Shown piece by piece: positions 16,072-24,163 of a stretch of DNA of 64,000 nt. Under the pieces are notes generated by a model, which was not told the origin of the DNA, did no database searches, and saw only the letters and a list, made by a program, of their open reading frames with translations. A program made the position numbers and the translations under genes. This DNA is from Nocardia speluncae NBRC 108251 (GTDB lineage: Bacteria > Actinomycetota > Actinomycetes > Mycobacteriales > Mycobacteriaceae), in NCBI RefSeq assembly GCF_001613245.1, contig NZ_BDBZ01000021.1:62001-126000 (forward strand), written 5' to 3'. Every line of letters starts with the position of its first letter. Within the stretch, counting starts at the first letter, position 1.

Positions 16072-16107
16072 TGGGCCGGGTCCCTCAGGGGTGGCGGACC
16101 CGGCCCA
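16072..16107. terminator. 12-bp stem hairpin, likely terminator
   Basis: TGGGCCGGGTCC (16072-16083) is perfectly complementary to GGACCCGGCCCA (16096-16107) with a 12-base loop. It lies 60 bases beyond the stop of the leftward secreted-protein gene. There is no T-run, as is common for actinobacterial hairpins. Confidence 0.55.
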
Positions 16108-16167
16108 GTGTCAACAGAGGGTCACCAGAAAACGAACCGTTGAACAACGGCGCGATAGGCGGGGGCG

Positions 16168-16746
16168 TCAGAACGCGCTACCGGTGCCCGGCAGCCCGGC
16201 CATCGGCAGGGGCAGGTGCGGCAGTACCGGCATATGCAGCGCGGGGATCGCCGGCAGCAGGGCCGGCGGGGGCGGCGGGATGTAGGGGTTGGGCATGTTC
16301 CAGCCCTGGTTCTGGGTCCCGCCACCGTTGTTGTATCCGTGGCCGGCCGGTCCATCGTGGTCGCGGCCGCCACCGTAACCGGCGTGTGAATCGCGGCTCC
16401 CGCGGTTGGTGTGGCCGGTGTTGAACTGGTCGTTCCAGCCGTCGTAGTTCTGCTGGTTGTGGTCGCGATATCCGTAGTGGCCGTTGTCGTCCCAGCCGAA
16501 ACCGTTATCGCTGATGCCGTAGTCGCCGGGTGTGTTGTCGCCGAGCCTGTTGTCGCCGAAGTTGTGACCGCCGTCGCTGCCGCGGCCGCCGGAACTGTGG
16601 GAATCGCGGTCGCTGATCTGTGTCGCGCCTGCCGGGTCCGCCAGGGCGGTGCCGGTGGCGGCGGCCAAGGGAGCGAGGGCGATGACCGCGATCGCGGCGA
16701 TCCGGGCGGCGATGCGGCGGGTGCGCTGTTCGGGATTTCGGTTCAT
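16168..16746 (-). CDS. secreted Gly/Asn/Asp-rich protein
   Basis: A 192-residue protein from ATG 16746 (an ATG at 16761 is an alternative). A Sec signal peptide is plain: NRNPEQRTRR, a hydrophobic IAVIALAPLAAATG core and an ALA-DP cleavage site. The mature region to ~residue 145 is low-complexity and hydrophilic, rich in Gly, Asn, Asp and His (e.g. DNGHYGYRDHNQQNYDGW), and the C-terminus is Pro/Leu-rich (PYIPPPPPALLPAIPAL). It is probably a cell-envelope or extracellular protein. No domain was recognised. Confidence 0.75.
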   Translation of the reverse strand: MNRNPEQRTRRIAARIAAIAVIALAPLAAATGTALADPAGATQISDRDSHSSGGRGSDGGHNFGDNRLGDNTPGDYGISDNGFGWDDNGHYGYRDHNQQNYDGWNDQFNTGHTNRGSRDSHAGYGGGRDHDGPAGHGYNNGGGTQNQGWNMPNPYIPPPPPALLPAIPALHMPVLPHLPLPMAGLPGTGSAF

Positions 16747-16761
16747 CGGTGGAGTCCTCAC

Positions 16762-17199
16762 TCGTCGCGCCCCGTGTACTTCGGACGGTTACACCTTCAG
16801 GGGCGTCTATCGATACATTCATTACCGTACCGCTAGATAACGGCACATTCAATAGGGACTCGAAACTGGTTGGTAAGCGGGATTGTCAACGGCGTTCACC
16901 GTGTCGTATCGGGCAAGGTGGCGGCCCCCTACCGACACGGTCGGCGTCGTGGCTCGGTGCGAGACCGCGTGGTCTGCGAACTCGGCTCGTTGCCGTTCGG
17001 CGTGGCGCAATGCGACGGCTCGGCATCGACGAGCGGTCGCACAGTCTTCGGGCCGCAGGCACTGGGCGAGTCGCGGAAGAGGGTCCAGGAGGGGGTGGCC
17101 CCGGGGTATGGGCAGGCGGCCGCGGCGGTCCCGGCCGGCATCGAACCTGCCCGCGCGAAGCGGCGACTCGGGGTCTGGCCCGCTCGAACCCGTGCTGGG
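16762..17199. other. non-coding stretch between secreted-protein gene and GntR gene
   Basis: About 440 bases. The left ~100 bases are relatively AT-rich (TATCGATACATTCATTACCG) and probably hold the promoter of the leftward secreted-protein gene. The rest is GC-rich with open frames on the plus strand that show no domain and run antisense through the GntR gene. No RNA gene or clear terminator was seen. Confidence 0.4.
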
Positions 17200-17913
17200 T
17201 TACGGGGTTTGGATGGCGGTGAAGGTCATGCGGTCGCCGCGGTAGAGGGAGCGGCGGTGTTCGATGGGGACCCCGGCGGGGTCGTAGGAGAGGCGTTTCA
17301 GCAGGAACATCGGGGTGCGGGTGTCGACGGCGAGCAGGGCGGCTTCGCGGGCGTCGGGCAGGGTTGTTTCGATACTGTCCACTGCTTTGGCGAAAGCTAT
17401 TCCACGGCCGGCGATTTCGGCGTACAGCGACTGGGTGTAGTCGAAGGTGTCGATCAGTCCGGGGTAGCGGTAGGCGGGGAGCCGGGTGGTTTCGAGGCCG
17501 AGGTGTACGCCGTCGGTGGTGAGTACGCGTTCGAGCTGGATCACCGGATCGCCCGGGTCGATGGCGAGTCGGCCGGCGAGATCGGGATCGGCGGCGAGCC
17601 GGGACCAGCCGACGAGAATTCGGGTGGCGGTGCGGCCTTCGGTGCGGGCGGCCTCGGTGTAGGAGCCGAGAGCAAGGGGAAGAACGAGTTTCGGGCCGGC
17701 CACCAGGGTGGTCTTACCCTGGCGTTCGATCCGTCCGGCGACGAGTAGTTCGCGCAGCGCCTGCCGCACCGTTTCCCGGGCTACGTCGAACCGCACCGCG
17801 AGATCGCGTTCGGAGGGCACGGTATCGCCGACGTTCAGCCCGGCGAGCAGTTCTTCGATGCGCGCGCGCACGATCTGGTGTTTGAGAACCCGGGGTTCGA
17901 CGGTCGACGTCAC
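17200..17913 (-). CDS. phnF: GntR/HutC-family regulator of phosphonate uptake (PhnF-like)
   Basis: A 237-residue HutC-type GntR protein. The winged helix is at about residues 10-75 (VPSERDLAVRFDVARETVRQALRELL), and the UTRA effector domain runs from ~85 to the end (VIQLERVLTTDGVHLGLETTRLP; IEHRRSLYRGDRMTF). It is divergent from the phosphonate genes, and two copies of the PhnF operator lie in the 99-bp gap. In M. smegmatis PhnF represses phnDCE through this sequence. I infer the same role here, with phosphate or phosphonate limitation as the likely signal. Confidence 0.88.
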   Translation of the reverse strand: MTSTVEPRVLKHQIVRARIEELLAGLNVGDTVPSERDLAVRFDVARETVRQALRELLVAGRIERQGKTTLVAGPKLVLPLALGSYTEAARTEGRTATRILVGWSRLAADPDLAGRLAIDPGDPVIQLERVLTTDGVHLGLETTRLPAYRYPGLIDTFDYTQSLYAEIAGRGIAFAKAVDSIETTLPDAREAALLAVDTRTPMFLLKRLSYDPAGVPIEHRRSLYRGDRMTFTAIQTP

Positions 17914-17934
17914 GGTCCAACCCTACCGCGAAGG

Positions 17935-17946
17935 TGGTCTATACCA
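17935..17946. promoter_or_regulatory. PhnF operator, copy 1
   Basis: TGGTCTATACCA is a palindromic 12-mer (identical to the reverse complement of TGGTATAGACCA, the PhnF operator described in M. smegmatis). It lies 22 bases upstream of the phnF start, placed to autoregulate phnF. Confidence 0.85.
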
Positions 17947-17981
17947 GCTGTTAACCCAAGGTTCGCTCAACGGCAGCCCCC

Positions 17982-17993
17982 TGGTCTATACCA
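17982..17993. promoter_or_regulatory. PhnF operator, copy 2
   Basis: A second exact TGGTCTATACCA, 47 bp from the first and ending 19 bases before the GTG start of the HAD hydrolase gene. It is suited to repress the rightward phosphonate operon. Confidence 0.85.
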
Positions 17994-18012
17994 GCATGGC
18001 ATTCTCGGTCCC

Positions 18013-18699
18013 GTGCAAGACAACAGCGATATCGCCCTGGCAGTACTGGATATGGCCGGAACCACGGTCGCCGACGACGGCGCCGTGATCGCGGCCTTCG
18101 ACGACGCCGCCACGGCGGTAGGTCTGCCGGTGGCCGGCCCCGAGCGCGACAACGCCCGCCGCTACGTGCTCGACACGATGGGTCAGTCGAAAATTGTAGT
18201 TTTCCGGGCGCTGTTCGGTTCCGAGCGCAAGGCGGCCGAAGCCAACGCGGCATTCGAATCCGCCTACGAACGCTACGTCGACGAGGGCGCGCTCGAGCCG
18301 ATTCCGGGTGCCGAAGAAGCCATCGCGAAACTGCGCGCGGGCGGTGTCAAGGTTGCGCTGACCACTGGATTCAGCCGGTCCACCCAGCACCGAATCCTCA
18401 CCGCCCTCGACTGGACCGAAGTAGCCGACCTGGTGCTGGCGCCCGCCGACGCCGGCCGCGGCCGTCCCTACCCCGACCTGGTGCTTACCGCCTTGCTGCG
18501 AGCCGAGGTCGACGACGTCCGTCGAGTGGCAGTCGTCGGCGACACCGCCAGCGATATCACCTCCGGTCTGCGTGCCGGCGCCTCCATCGTGGCGGGCACC
18601 CTCACCGGCGCGCACAACGCGCAGGCCCTGCGCGAGGCGGGCGCCACCCACATCCTCGACACCATTGCCGAACTCCCCGACCTGCTCCTTTCTGCCTGA
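18013..18699 (+). CDS. phosphonatase-like HAD hydrolase
   Basis: A 228-residue HAD-superfamily protein from GTG 18013. LDMAGTT contains the predicted nucleophile Asp13, as in phosphonoacetaldehyde hydrolase (DWAGTT). Lys60 in MGQSKIVVFRALF aligns by eye with the Schiff-base lysine of PhnX. TTGFSR (motif II) and VVGDTASDITSGL (motif IV) complete the HAD set. It matches the 'phosphonatase-like hydrolase' group found in phosphonate transport operons. Likely reaction: C-P bond cleavage of a phosphono-aldehyde releasing phosphate, but the substrate is unproven. First gene of the phn operon. Confidence 0.82.
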   Translation: MQDNSDIALAVLDMAGTTVADDGAVIAAFDDAATAVGLPVAGPERDNARRYVLDTMGQSKIVVFRALFGSERKAAEANAAFESAYERYVDEGALEPIPGAEEAIAKLRAGGVKVALTTGFSRSTQHRILTALDWTEVADLVLAPADAGRGRPYPDLVLTALLRAEVDDVRRVAVVGDTASDITSGLRAGASIVAGTLTGAHNAQALREAGATHILDTIAELPDLLLSA

Positions 18700-18733
18700 T
18701 CCCGTTCGACCCCGACTCCTCCGAGGACGTTCC

Positions 18734-19693
18734 ATGTTCTTCCGCCGCAGTCATACCGTGGCCGCCGTACTCGCCGGCCTGGCCCTCACGTTGTCCGCCT
18801 GTTCCGGCTCCGATTCCGAGGCGCTGAACGAACAGGGCTACCCCGAAACCCTGACGCTGGCCGCCATCCCGGCCGAGAACTCCACCGATCTGAAAGCCAG
18901 CTACGAACCGGTGATCGCCCTGCTGGAACGCGAAACCGGTTCGGAGATCGATTTCGTGCAGGCCTCCGACTACGCAGGGGTGGTGGAGGGGCTCATCGCC
19001 GGCAATGTCGACCTCGCGTTCTTCGGACCGTTCGCCTATGTGGTGGCCGGCGTGAACGGCGCGGAGATGACCCCGCTGGGTGCGGTCGTGCAGGACAAGG
19101 GCACACCGCCGGGCTATCGGTCCTACGGCCTTGCCCGCGCGGATAACGATCAGGTCAACGAGCTCGGCGACTTCAAAGGCAAGAAGGTCTGCTTCGTCGA
19201 CCCGGGTTCGACCTCCGGCTACCTCTATCCCACAGCCGGTCTGATCGAGAACAAGGTTATCGAGTCCGGATCGGAAGCGGACCTTTCCGCCGGTGTGCAG
19301 CCGATCTACGCCGGCGGCCACGATGCCTCCGCGCTGGCCATCGCAGCCGGTGACTGCGATGCCGGGTTCGCCTTCGACACCATGGTCGACAAAACCCTGA
19401 TCGAAAAGGGCGACCTTAAACCGGGTCAACTCGAGACCGTGTGGAAATCGGAAACCATCGCCGGTTCGCTGTTCGCCGCGAACAATGATCTCGGCACCGA
19501 AACCGTCGACAGACTACGCACCGTCTTCACCGAAAAGGTCAACGCCGACTACATGCTCGGCGAAGGACTGTGCACCGGCGATTGCCGGATCACCGACGAA
19601 CGGGTGTGGGGCGTCGTCCCTGCCACCGACGCCGACTACAACGGCGTGCGCCACGTATGTGAAGTAACCGGCTCCGAGAAGTGCAAGGGCTGA
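18734..19693 (+). CDS. phnD: phosphonate/phosphite ABC transporter substrate-binding lipoprotein
   Basis: A 319-residue PhnD-type binding protein. The signal peptide ends in lipobox LTLSAC (Cys23), so it is anchored outside the cytoplasmic membrane. The mature part has the family's LAAIPAENSTDLKASYEPVI, DVDLAFFGPFAYV-type segment (here NVDLAFFGPFAYVV), and FVDPGSTSGYLYP. PhnD proteins bind phosphonates, phosphite or similar, and the specificity is not readable here. It is 34 bp after the HAD gene and 4 bp before phnC, in the order D-C-E. Confidence 0.92.
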   Translation: MFFRRSHTVAAVLAGLALTLSACSGSDSEALNEQGYPETLTLAAIPAENSTDLKASYEPVIALLERETGSEIDFVQASDYAGVVEGLIAGNVDLAFFGPFAYVVAGVNGAEMTPLGAVVQDKGTPPGYRSYGLARADNDQVNELGDFKGKKVCFVDPGSTSGYLYPTAGLIENKVIESGSEADLSAGVQPIYAGGHDASALAIAAGDCDAGFAFDTMVDKTLIEKGDLKPGQLETVWKSETIAGSLFAANNDLGTETVDRLRTVFTEKVNADYMLGEGLCTGDCRITDERVWGVVPATDADYNGVRHVCEVTGSEKCKG

Positions 19694-19697
19694 TCCG

Positions 19698-20516
19698 ATG
19701 CCTCCCGCGCCGCACCGTCCGACCGTCGCCGGCGACGACACCGTCATCTCCGCGCACGCGGTCACCAAGAAATTCGGCGAAACCACCGCGCTCGACGAAG
19801 TGTCGTTCGAGGTGCATCGCAGTGAAATGGTCGTTCTGCTCGGGCTTTCCGGCTCGGGAAAATCGACGTTGCTGCGTTGCCTGAACGGCCTGCACCCAGT
19901 GAGCTCGGGCCGGGTCGAGGTCGGCGGGACCCGGGTCGACCTCGCATCCGGTGCCCGCCTGCGCGCGCTACGGCGTGATGTGGGATTCGTCTTCCAGCAG
20001 TTCAACCTGGTCGGGCGGCTCAGCTGCCTGGAGAACGTGCTCATCGGCGGGCTCGGCCGGATCACGCTGCCCCGCTACGGGGCACTCACCTACCCGAAAC
20101 GGATGCGGGCCGAGGCACTCCAGCATCTCGACCGGGTCGGGTTGGCCGATCTCGCCGATCGCCGCGCCGATACGCTCTCCGGCGGTCAGCAGCAGCGGGT
20201 CGCGATCGCGCGCACCCTCATGCAACAACCCAAGGTGCTGCTCGCCGACGAACCCGTCGCCTCCCTCGACCCCGAGAACGCGGGTGTGGTGATGGACCTG
20301 CTGTTCCGGGTGTGCATCGAGGAGAAACTGACGGTGCTGTGCACACTGCACCAGGTGGATCTGGCAATGGGCTGGGCGCACCGGCTGATCGGGCTACGGG
20401 GTGGAGCGAAGGTGCTCGACCGCCCCGCGGTGGGCCTGTCCCGGGACGAAGTCATGGAGATCTATCGGCGGGTCGAACCGGCGGTGTCCGGGGCGAACGT
20501 GGTCGAACCACGATGA
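19698..20516 (+). CDS. phnC: phosphonate ABC transporter ATP-binding protein
   Basis: A 272-residue ABC ATPase. Walker A is GLSGSGKST (49-57), Q-loop Gln near 100, signature LSGGQQQR (160-167), and Walker B VLLADEP (180-186). It energises import through PhnE. The stop overlaps the phnE start as ATGA, so the two are coupled. Sequence is closest in layout to PhnC proteins; the operon confirms this. Confidence 0.93.
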   Translation: MPPAPHRPTVAGDDTVISAHAVTKKFGETTALDEVSFEVHRSEMVVLLGLSGSGKSTLLRCLNGLHPVSSGRVEVGGTRVDLASGARLRALRRDVGFVFQQFNLVGRLSCLENVLIGGLGRITLPRYGALTYPKRMRAEALQHLDRVGLADLADRRADTLSGGQQQRVAIARTLMQQPKVLLADEPVASLDPENAGVVMDLLFRVCIEEKLTVLCTLHQVDLAMGWAHRLIGLRGGAKVLDRPAVGLSRDEVMEIYRRVEPAVSGANVVEPR

Positions 20517-22105
20517 GTGCGCTGCTCGCCCCGCAACGGCGGGCCGCGAAACCACCGGTACCGAACACGATTCGCACCGTGGTGTTACGGGCCTGCGCCG
20601 CGGCCGCCGTACTGGCCACCCTGGCCGGCGCCTGGTACATCGACTTCGCGCCGGCCACGCTCGTCGACGGTCTCGACGAGATCGCCGCGCTCCTGGAACG
20701 GATGCTGCCGCCGCGGCTCGACGACCCCGGCCGGATATCCTCCCTCGCCGTCGAAACCTTGCTGATGGCGGTACTCGGCACCGTACTGGCCGCGCTGGTC
20801 TCGGTGCCGCTGGCGTTCCTCGCCGCCCGCAACACCACCCCTCATCCCGTGGTCTACGGTGCGGCGAGGGGCGTCATCACGTTCTGCCGGGCCATGCCGG
20901 ATCTGCTGTTCGCGGCCTTGTTCGTCCGTGCACTCGGGATCGGTGTGCTGCCCGGCATTCTGGCGCTGGCGCTGCATTCGATAGGGATGCTCGGAAAATT
21001 GTTCGCCGATGCCATCGAGCAGACCGATCCGGGCCCGCGAGAAGCGGTCCGCGCGACCGGCGCCGGATATGTCCGGGAGATGCTGAACGCCGTCGTACCG
21101 CAGGCGATCCCCTCCTGGATCAGCACTTTCGTCTACCGCATCGATATCAACCTACGGATGTCGGTGGTACTCGGTTTCGTCGGCGCGGGCGGGATCGGTT
21201 TCGCCCTGCAGGACGCGCTGCGCGGTTTGATCTACCCGCGTGCCCTCGGCATCGTCGCCGTGATCTTGGTGATCATCGCGGCCATGGAAGTCCTCACCAT
21301 CGTCATCCGGCGCACCCTGCTGACACCGTCGAAGGCAGGTCCGGGCCGAGACCGGCAGACGCGCTTCGCCTTCGGTGTGCTCCTCGCAATCACCTGTCTC
21401 GCCTCGCTGGTCGTCCTCGATATCGACCCGTTCGCGCTGTTCACTTGGCCGTGGCCGTCGTTCGAGGTATTCGGCAGGATGATCCCGCCGGATTTCGACG
21501 CGCTCGGCGCCGACCTGTTCGATGCCGCCGTCCAGACCATCGCCATCGGCCTGGTAGCGACCGCGATCGGGGTGGTGCTCTCGATTCCGCTCGGTATCCT
21601 CGGCGCGGCCGATGTATCCCCGCACCCGGCGTTGTACTGGCTGGCCCGGACCTGGATCCTGGTGGTGCGCGCGGTTCCGGAGCTGATCATCGCAGTGGTG
21701 TTCGTCGCGGCGCTCGGTCTCGGCCCGATCGCCGGAACCTGCGCACTGGCCCTCGGCTCCATCGGATTTCTCGGCAAACTCGTCGCCGACGCGGTCGAAG
21801 AGATCGACCCCGGACCGCTCGAAGCGGTCAGGGCGGTCGGCGGCGGCTGGTGGAAAACCCTGTTCGCCGCGGTCATCCCGCAAGCCGTCCCGGCATTGAT
21901 CGGTTCCAGCCTCTATCTACTCGACGTCAATATTCGTACCTCGACAGTGCTGGGCATCGTCGGCGCGGGCGGTATCGGATACCTGCTGTTCGAAGCCATC
22001 CGGACGCTGAACTTCGATATCGCGGGCGCGATCGTCCTGGTCGTCTTCGTCATCGTCTACACCATCGAAAGGCTTTCCGGATGGATACGCTCACTCGTCG
22101 TATGA
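20513..22105 (+). CDS. phnE: phosphonate ABC permease, two PhnE domains fused
   Basis: A 530-residue protein containing two complete permease units in tandem. Each has a membrane domain with the coupling (EAA-type) segment, DPGPREAVRATGAG in the first half and DPGPLEAVRAVGGGW in the second, and a terminal VGAGGIG motif. Typical PhnE is ~260-290 residues and acts as a dimer or pair. Here the pair is fused, with a linker near residues 270-310. The start ATG 20513 overlaps phnC and the stop overlaps the ADH start (ATGA both times). Confidence 0.9.
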   Translation: MSALLAPQRRAAKPPVPNTIRTVVLRACAAAAVLATLAGAWYIDFAPATLVDGLDEIAALLERMLPPRLDDPGRISSLAVETLLMAVLGTVLAALVSVPLAFLAARNTTPHPVVYGAARGVITFCRAMPDLLFAALFVRALGIGVLPGILALALHSIGMLGKLFADAIEQTDPGPREAVRATGAGYVREMLNAVVPQAIPSWISTFVYRIDINLRMSVVLGFVGAGGIGFALQDALRGLIYPRALGIVAVILVIIAAMEVLTIVIRRTLLTPSKAGPGRDRQTRFAFGVLLAITCLASLVVLDIDPFALFTWPWPSFEVFGRMIPPDFDALGADLFDAAVQTIAIGLVATAIGVVLSIPLGILGAADVSPHPALYWLARTWILVVRAVPELIIAVVFVAALGLGPIAGTCALALGSIGFLGKLVADAVEEIDPGPLEAVRAVGGGWWKTLFAAVIPQAVPALIGSSLYLLDVNIRTSTVLGIVGAGGIGYLLFEAIRTLNFDIAGAIVLVVFVIVYTIERLSGWIRSLVV

Positions 22106-23094
22106 CCCGCGCAGCCGTATGGTCCGCCGACGGCATCCGGATCCGCGACGTCGAGCTGCCGACTCCCGGCCCCGGAGAACTGCTGGTCCGTGTGGACCTG
22201 GCCACCGTCTGCGGAAGCGATCTGCACACCGTCTCCGGGCGCCGCCCGGCGCCGTCACCGTCGATCCTCGGGCATGAGGCAGTCGGGCACGTGGCGGCCG
22301 CAGGCCCCGGCGCCGAACGGGAGATCGGTGAGCGGATCGTCTGGTCGGTCACCGCGACCTGCGGCCGGTGCGGGCGCTGCCGGCGCGGTTTCACCGCCAA
22401 ATGTGAACAGGTACGCAAGGTCGGGCACGAGGCGTTCACGGGTGACTGGCCGCTGTCCGGCGGATACGCCGATCACATACTGCTCCCCGCCGGAGTCACC
22501 ACGGTCACGGTCCCGGAGACGGTTCCCGATGCGGTTGCCGCACCCGCCGGATGCGCTACCGCGACCGTTATGGCCGTGCTCGAGGCGGCCGGAGCGATGG
22601 CCGGCCGCCGCGTCCTGATCTGCGGGGCGGGCATGCTTGGCGTCACCGCTGCCGGTGCCTGCGCAGAACAGGGTGCAGAGGTGCTGATCAGTGACCCGCA
22701 CCCGCAGCGACAGCACATCGCGGCACGATTCGGCGCGACCCCGGACCCCGGCGGGAGGGTGGATATCGCACTGGACTTCTCCGGTTCACCCGATGCTGTC
22801 ACAGGCGCACTCGCCCGCGTCGACCTCGGCGGACGGCTGGTGCTGGCCGGCTCGGTGACCCCCGGCCCTGCCATCGCACTCGACCCGGAGGCCGTGGTCC
22901 GCGGCTGGCTGACCATAACCGGTGTGCACAACTACGAACCCCGCCATCTGATCCGGGCCGTGGAATTCCTGACCCGGACCACCCGGACTCTGCCGTGGCC
23001 GGACCTGGTCGCCGAACCCGTCGAGCTGGCCGCGATCGGCACCGTCCTGCAACCGCTGCCACGAGCCGTTCTCCGTGCCTCCATCGCGCCGTGA
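22102..23094 (+). CDS. zinc-dependent alcohol dehydrogenase of the phosphonate-operon type
   Basis: A 330-residue MDR dehydrogenase. Catalytic-zinc ligands Cys37 (CGSD) and His58-Glu59 (GHE), structural-zinc cysteines at 87, 90, 93 and 101, and a dinucleotide fold GAGMLG. The ATG 22102 overlaps the phnE stop as ATGA; an in-frame ATG at 22081 is possible but uncoupled. It matches the 'putative phosphonate catabolism associated alcohol dehydrogenase' group. A plausible job is interconversion of a hydroxyalkyl-phosphonate and its aldehyde, feeding the HAD phosphonatase. That assignment is inferred from operon content. Confidence 0.85.
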   Translation: MTRAAVWSADGIRIRDVELPTPGPGELLVRVDLATVCGSDLHTVSGRRPAPSPSILGHEAVGHVAAAGPGAEREIGERIVWSVTATCGRCGRCRRGFTAKCEQVRKVGHEAFTGDWPLSGGYADHILLPAGVTTVTVPETVPDAVAAPAGCATATVMAVLEAAGAMAGRRVLICGAGMLGVTAAGACAEQGAEVLISDPHPQRQHIAARFGATPDPGGRVDIALDFSGSPDAVTGALARVDLGGRLVLAGSVTPGPAIALDPEAVVRGWLTITGVHNYEPRHLIRAVEFLTRTTRTLPWPDLVAEPVELAAIGTVLQPLPRAVLRASIAP

Positions 23095-23214
23095 ATACCG
23101 CCGCGGAGCCACGATCGCGGAGGCGCGGCGACGGCGATTCCGCGGCTTCGCCGGACAGCTCGAACGGCATTCGGTCAGACCTGATCCACTCTCGACCCCG
23201 CAACACTGGGCCGA

Positions 23215-23511
23215 TCAGGCCGACAGTGGAACTATTCGGTCCAGCGAATCCCCGAGCTTGTCGGCGGTTACGTCTAGGTCGTAGCGATCCTGCAGGTTGA
23301 GCCAGAATTGAGCGCTGTTACCGAATACTCTTCCGAGCCTCAGCGCAGTATCGGCAGTGATGGAACGCTTGCCGTGTACGATCTCGTTGATCCGGCGGGG
23401 CGGAACTCCGATGATGACGGCCAGTCGGTGCTGGGTGATCCCGAACGGCTCCAGAAAATCTGCGACCAGGATCTCGCCGGGGTGGATGGGCGTAGCCAGT
23501 GGATTGTTCAT
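23215..23511 (-). CDS. higA: HigA-family antitoxin
   Basis: A 98-residue XRE-type helix-turn-helix protein with the HigA/VapI signature: HPGEILVADFLEPFGITQHRLAVIIGVPPRRINEIVHGKRSIT, then ALRLGRVFGNSAQFWLNLQ. It binds and neutralises the HigB toxin and autorepresses the operon. It follows the toxin gene by 26 bp in the toxin-first order characteristic of higBA. Confidence 0.93.
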   Translation of the reverse strand: MNNPLATPIHPGEILVADFLEPFGITQHRLAVIIGVPPRRINEIVHGKRSITADTALRLGRVFGNSAQFWLNLQDRYDLDVTADKLGDSLDRIVPLSA

Positions 23512-23537
23512 CTCGTGTACCTCATGGGTGGGTGCGG

Positions 23538-23825
23538 TCAGTGGTAGTCGGTTATTTCGACACGATGTGCAGCGCCGGTATGCCAGGCGAAACAGATCCT
23601 GTACTGGTCGTTCACCCTGATGCTGTAATGGCCCGCACGGTCGCCACTGAGCTTTTCGAGCCGGTTTCCGGGCGGTACCCGAAGGTCGTTGACATCGGTT
23701 GCCGCATCGATGAGGAGTAGCTTGCGGCGGGCGGTGCGCTGGATGTCCTGTGGCAACTTCGTGGACACAACCCGGTGGAACACGAGTTCTGTCTCCTTGT
23801 CTGCGAACGATGCGATCACAGACAT
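23538..23825 (-). CDS. higB: HigB-family type II toxin (RelE/ParE superfamily)
   Basis: A 95-residue RelE-fold protein. ADKETELVFHR at the start, ARRKLLLIDAATDVNDLRVPPGNRLEKLSGDRAGHYSIRVNDQYRICFAW as the family core, and a short C-terminal strand EITDYH. HigB toxins are ribosome-dependent mRNA interferases. Start ATG 23825 lies 3 bases from a strong palindromic operator. Length and all core segments look intact, so an active pair is likely. Confidence 0.92.
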   Translation of the reverse strand: MSVIASFADKETELVFHRVVSTKLPQDIQRTARRKLLLIDAATDVNDLRVPPGNRLEKLSGDRAGHYSIRVNDQYRICFAWHTGAAHRVEITDYH

Positions 23826-23828
23826 AAT

Positions 23829-23861
23829 ATAACGTCTCTCGTTATTAACGGGATACGTTAT
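23829..23861. promoter_or_regulatory. higBA palindromic operator
   Basis: A 33-bp palindrome centred on 23845: outer arms ATAACGT/ACGTTAT and inner CGTTATTAACG, with 14 of 16 base pairs matching. It sits immediately upstream of higB in a locally AT-rich patch and is the expected binding site of the HigBA complex. Two nested half-site pairs suggest two HigA dimers. Confidence 0.8.
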
Positions 23862-23863
23862 GA

Positions 23864-24085
23864 TTTTGGTACCACCGCTGGGGCAGCGGCGCTGGATTCG
23901 GGAGTCGCCGGTCGCACTCGCCCGGAGCCGGATTGGTCGACGAGTACCGGCTGTTCACCTACCCCGTGGTCCAGGGCCGGGGGCGCAGGCTCTTTCCGGA
24001 CGGCTACACGATCCCGGCGCTGCGGCTCGCCGACAGCAAATCCTTTCGGTCCGGGATCACCTACACCTGCTACGCCGTGCGCTGA
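23864..24085 (+). pseudogene. dihydrofolate-reductase-family (RibD_C-like) C-terminal remnant
   Basis: The frame ending TGA 24083-24085 encodes WGSGA and then GLVDEYRLFTYPVVQGRGRR followed by LFPDG, the C-terminal half of DHFR-like (RibD C-terminal domain) proteins. A TGA lies at 23861-23863 and no N-terminal half with NADPH-binding residues is present; upstream sequence belongs to higBA. A truncated remnant left at the higBA junction. Confidence 0.65.
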
Positions 24086-24163
24086 ATCGTGAGTTCCGAG
24101 TTGTGCTCATCGGCCGCGCGGGCCGCGATGTTGCACTACCCTGGGCACGCATTACGGAAAAAC

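Noticed and set aside
16870..17748. 292-codon plus-strand frame over the GntR gene
   Set aside because: Gly/Val/Glu-rich shadow of the PhnF-like regulator; no domain.
21152..21883. Minus-strand frame across phnE
   Set aside because: Asp/Arg/Glu-rich shadow of the hydrophobic permease frame; no family features.
20401..22080. Long upstream extension of the alcohol dehydrogenase frame
   Set aside because: It is an out-of-frame reading of phnC and phnE; MDR-family similarity and ribosomal coupling begin at 22081-22102.
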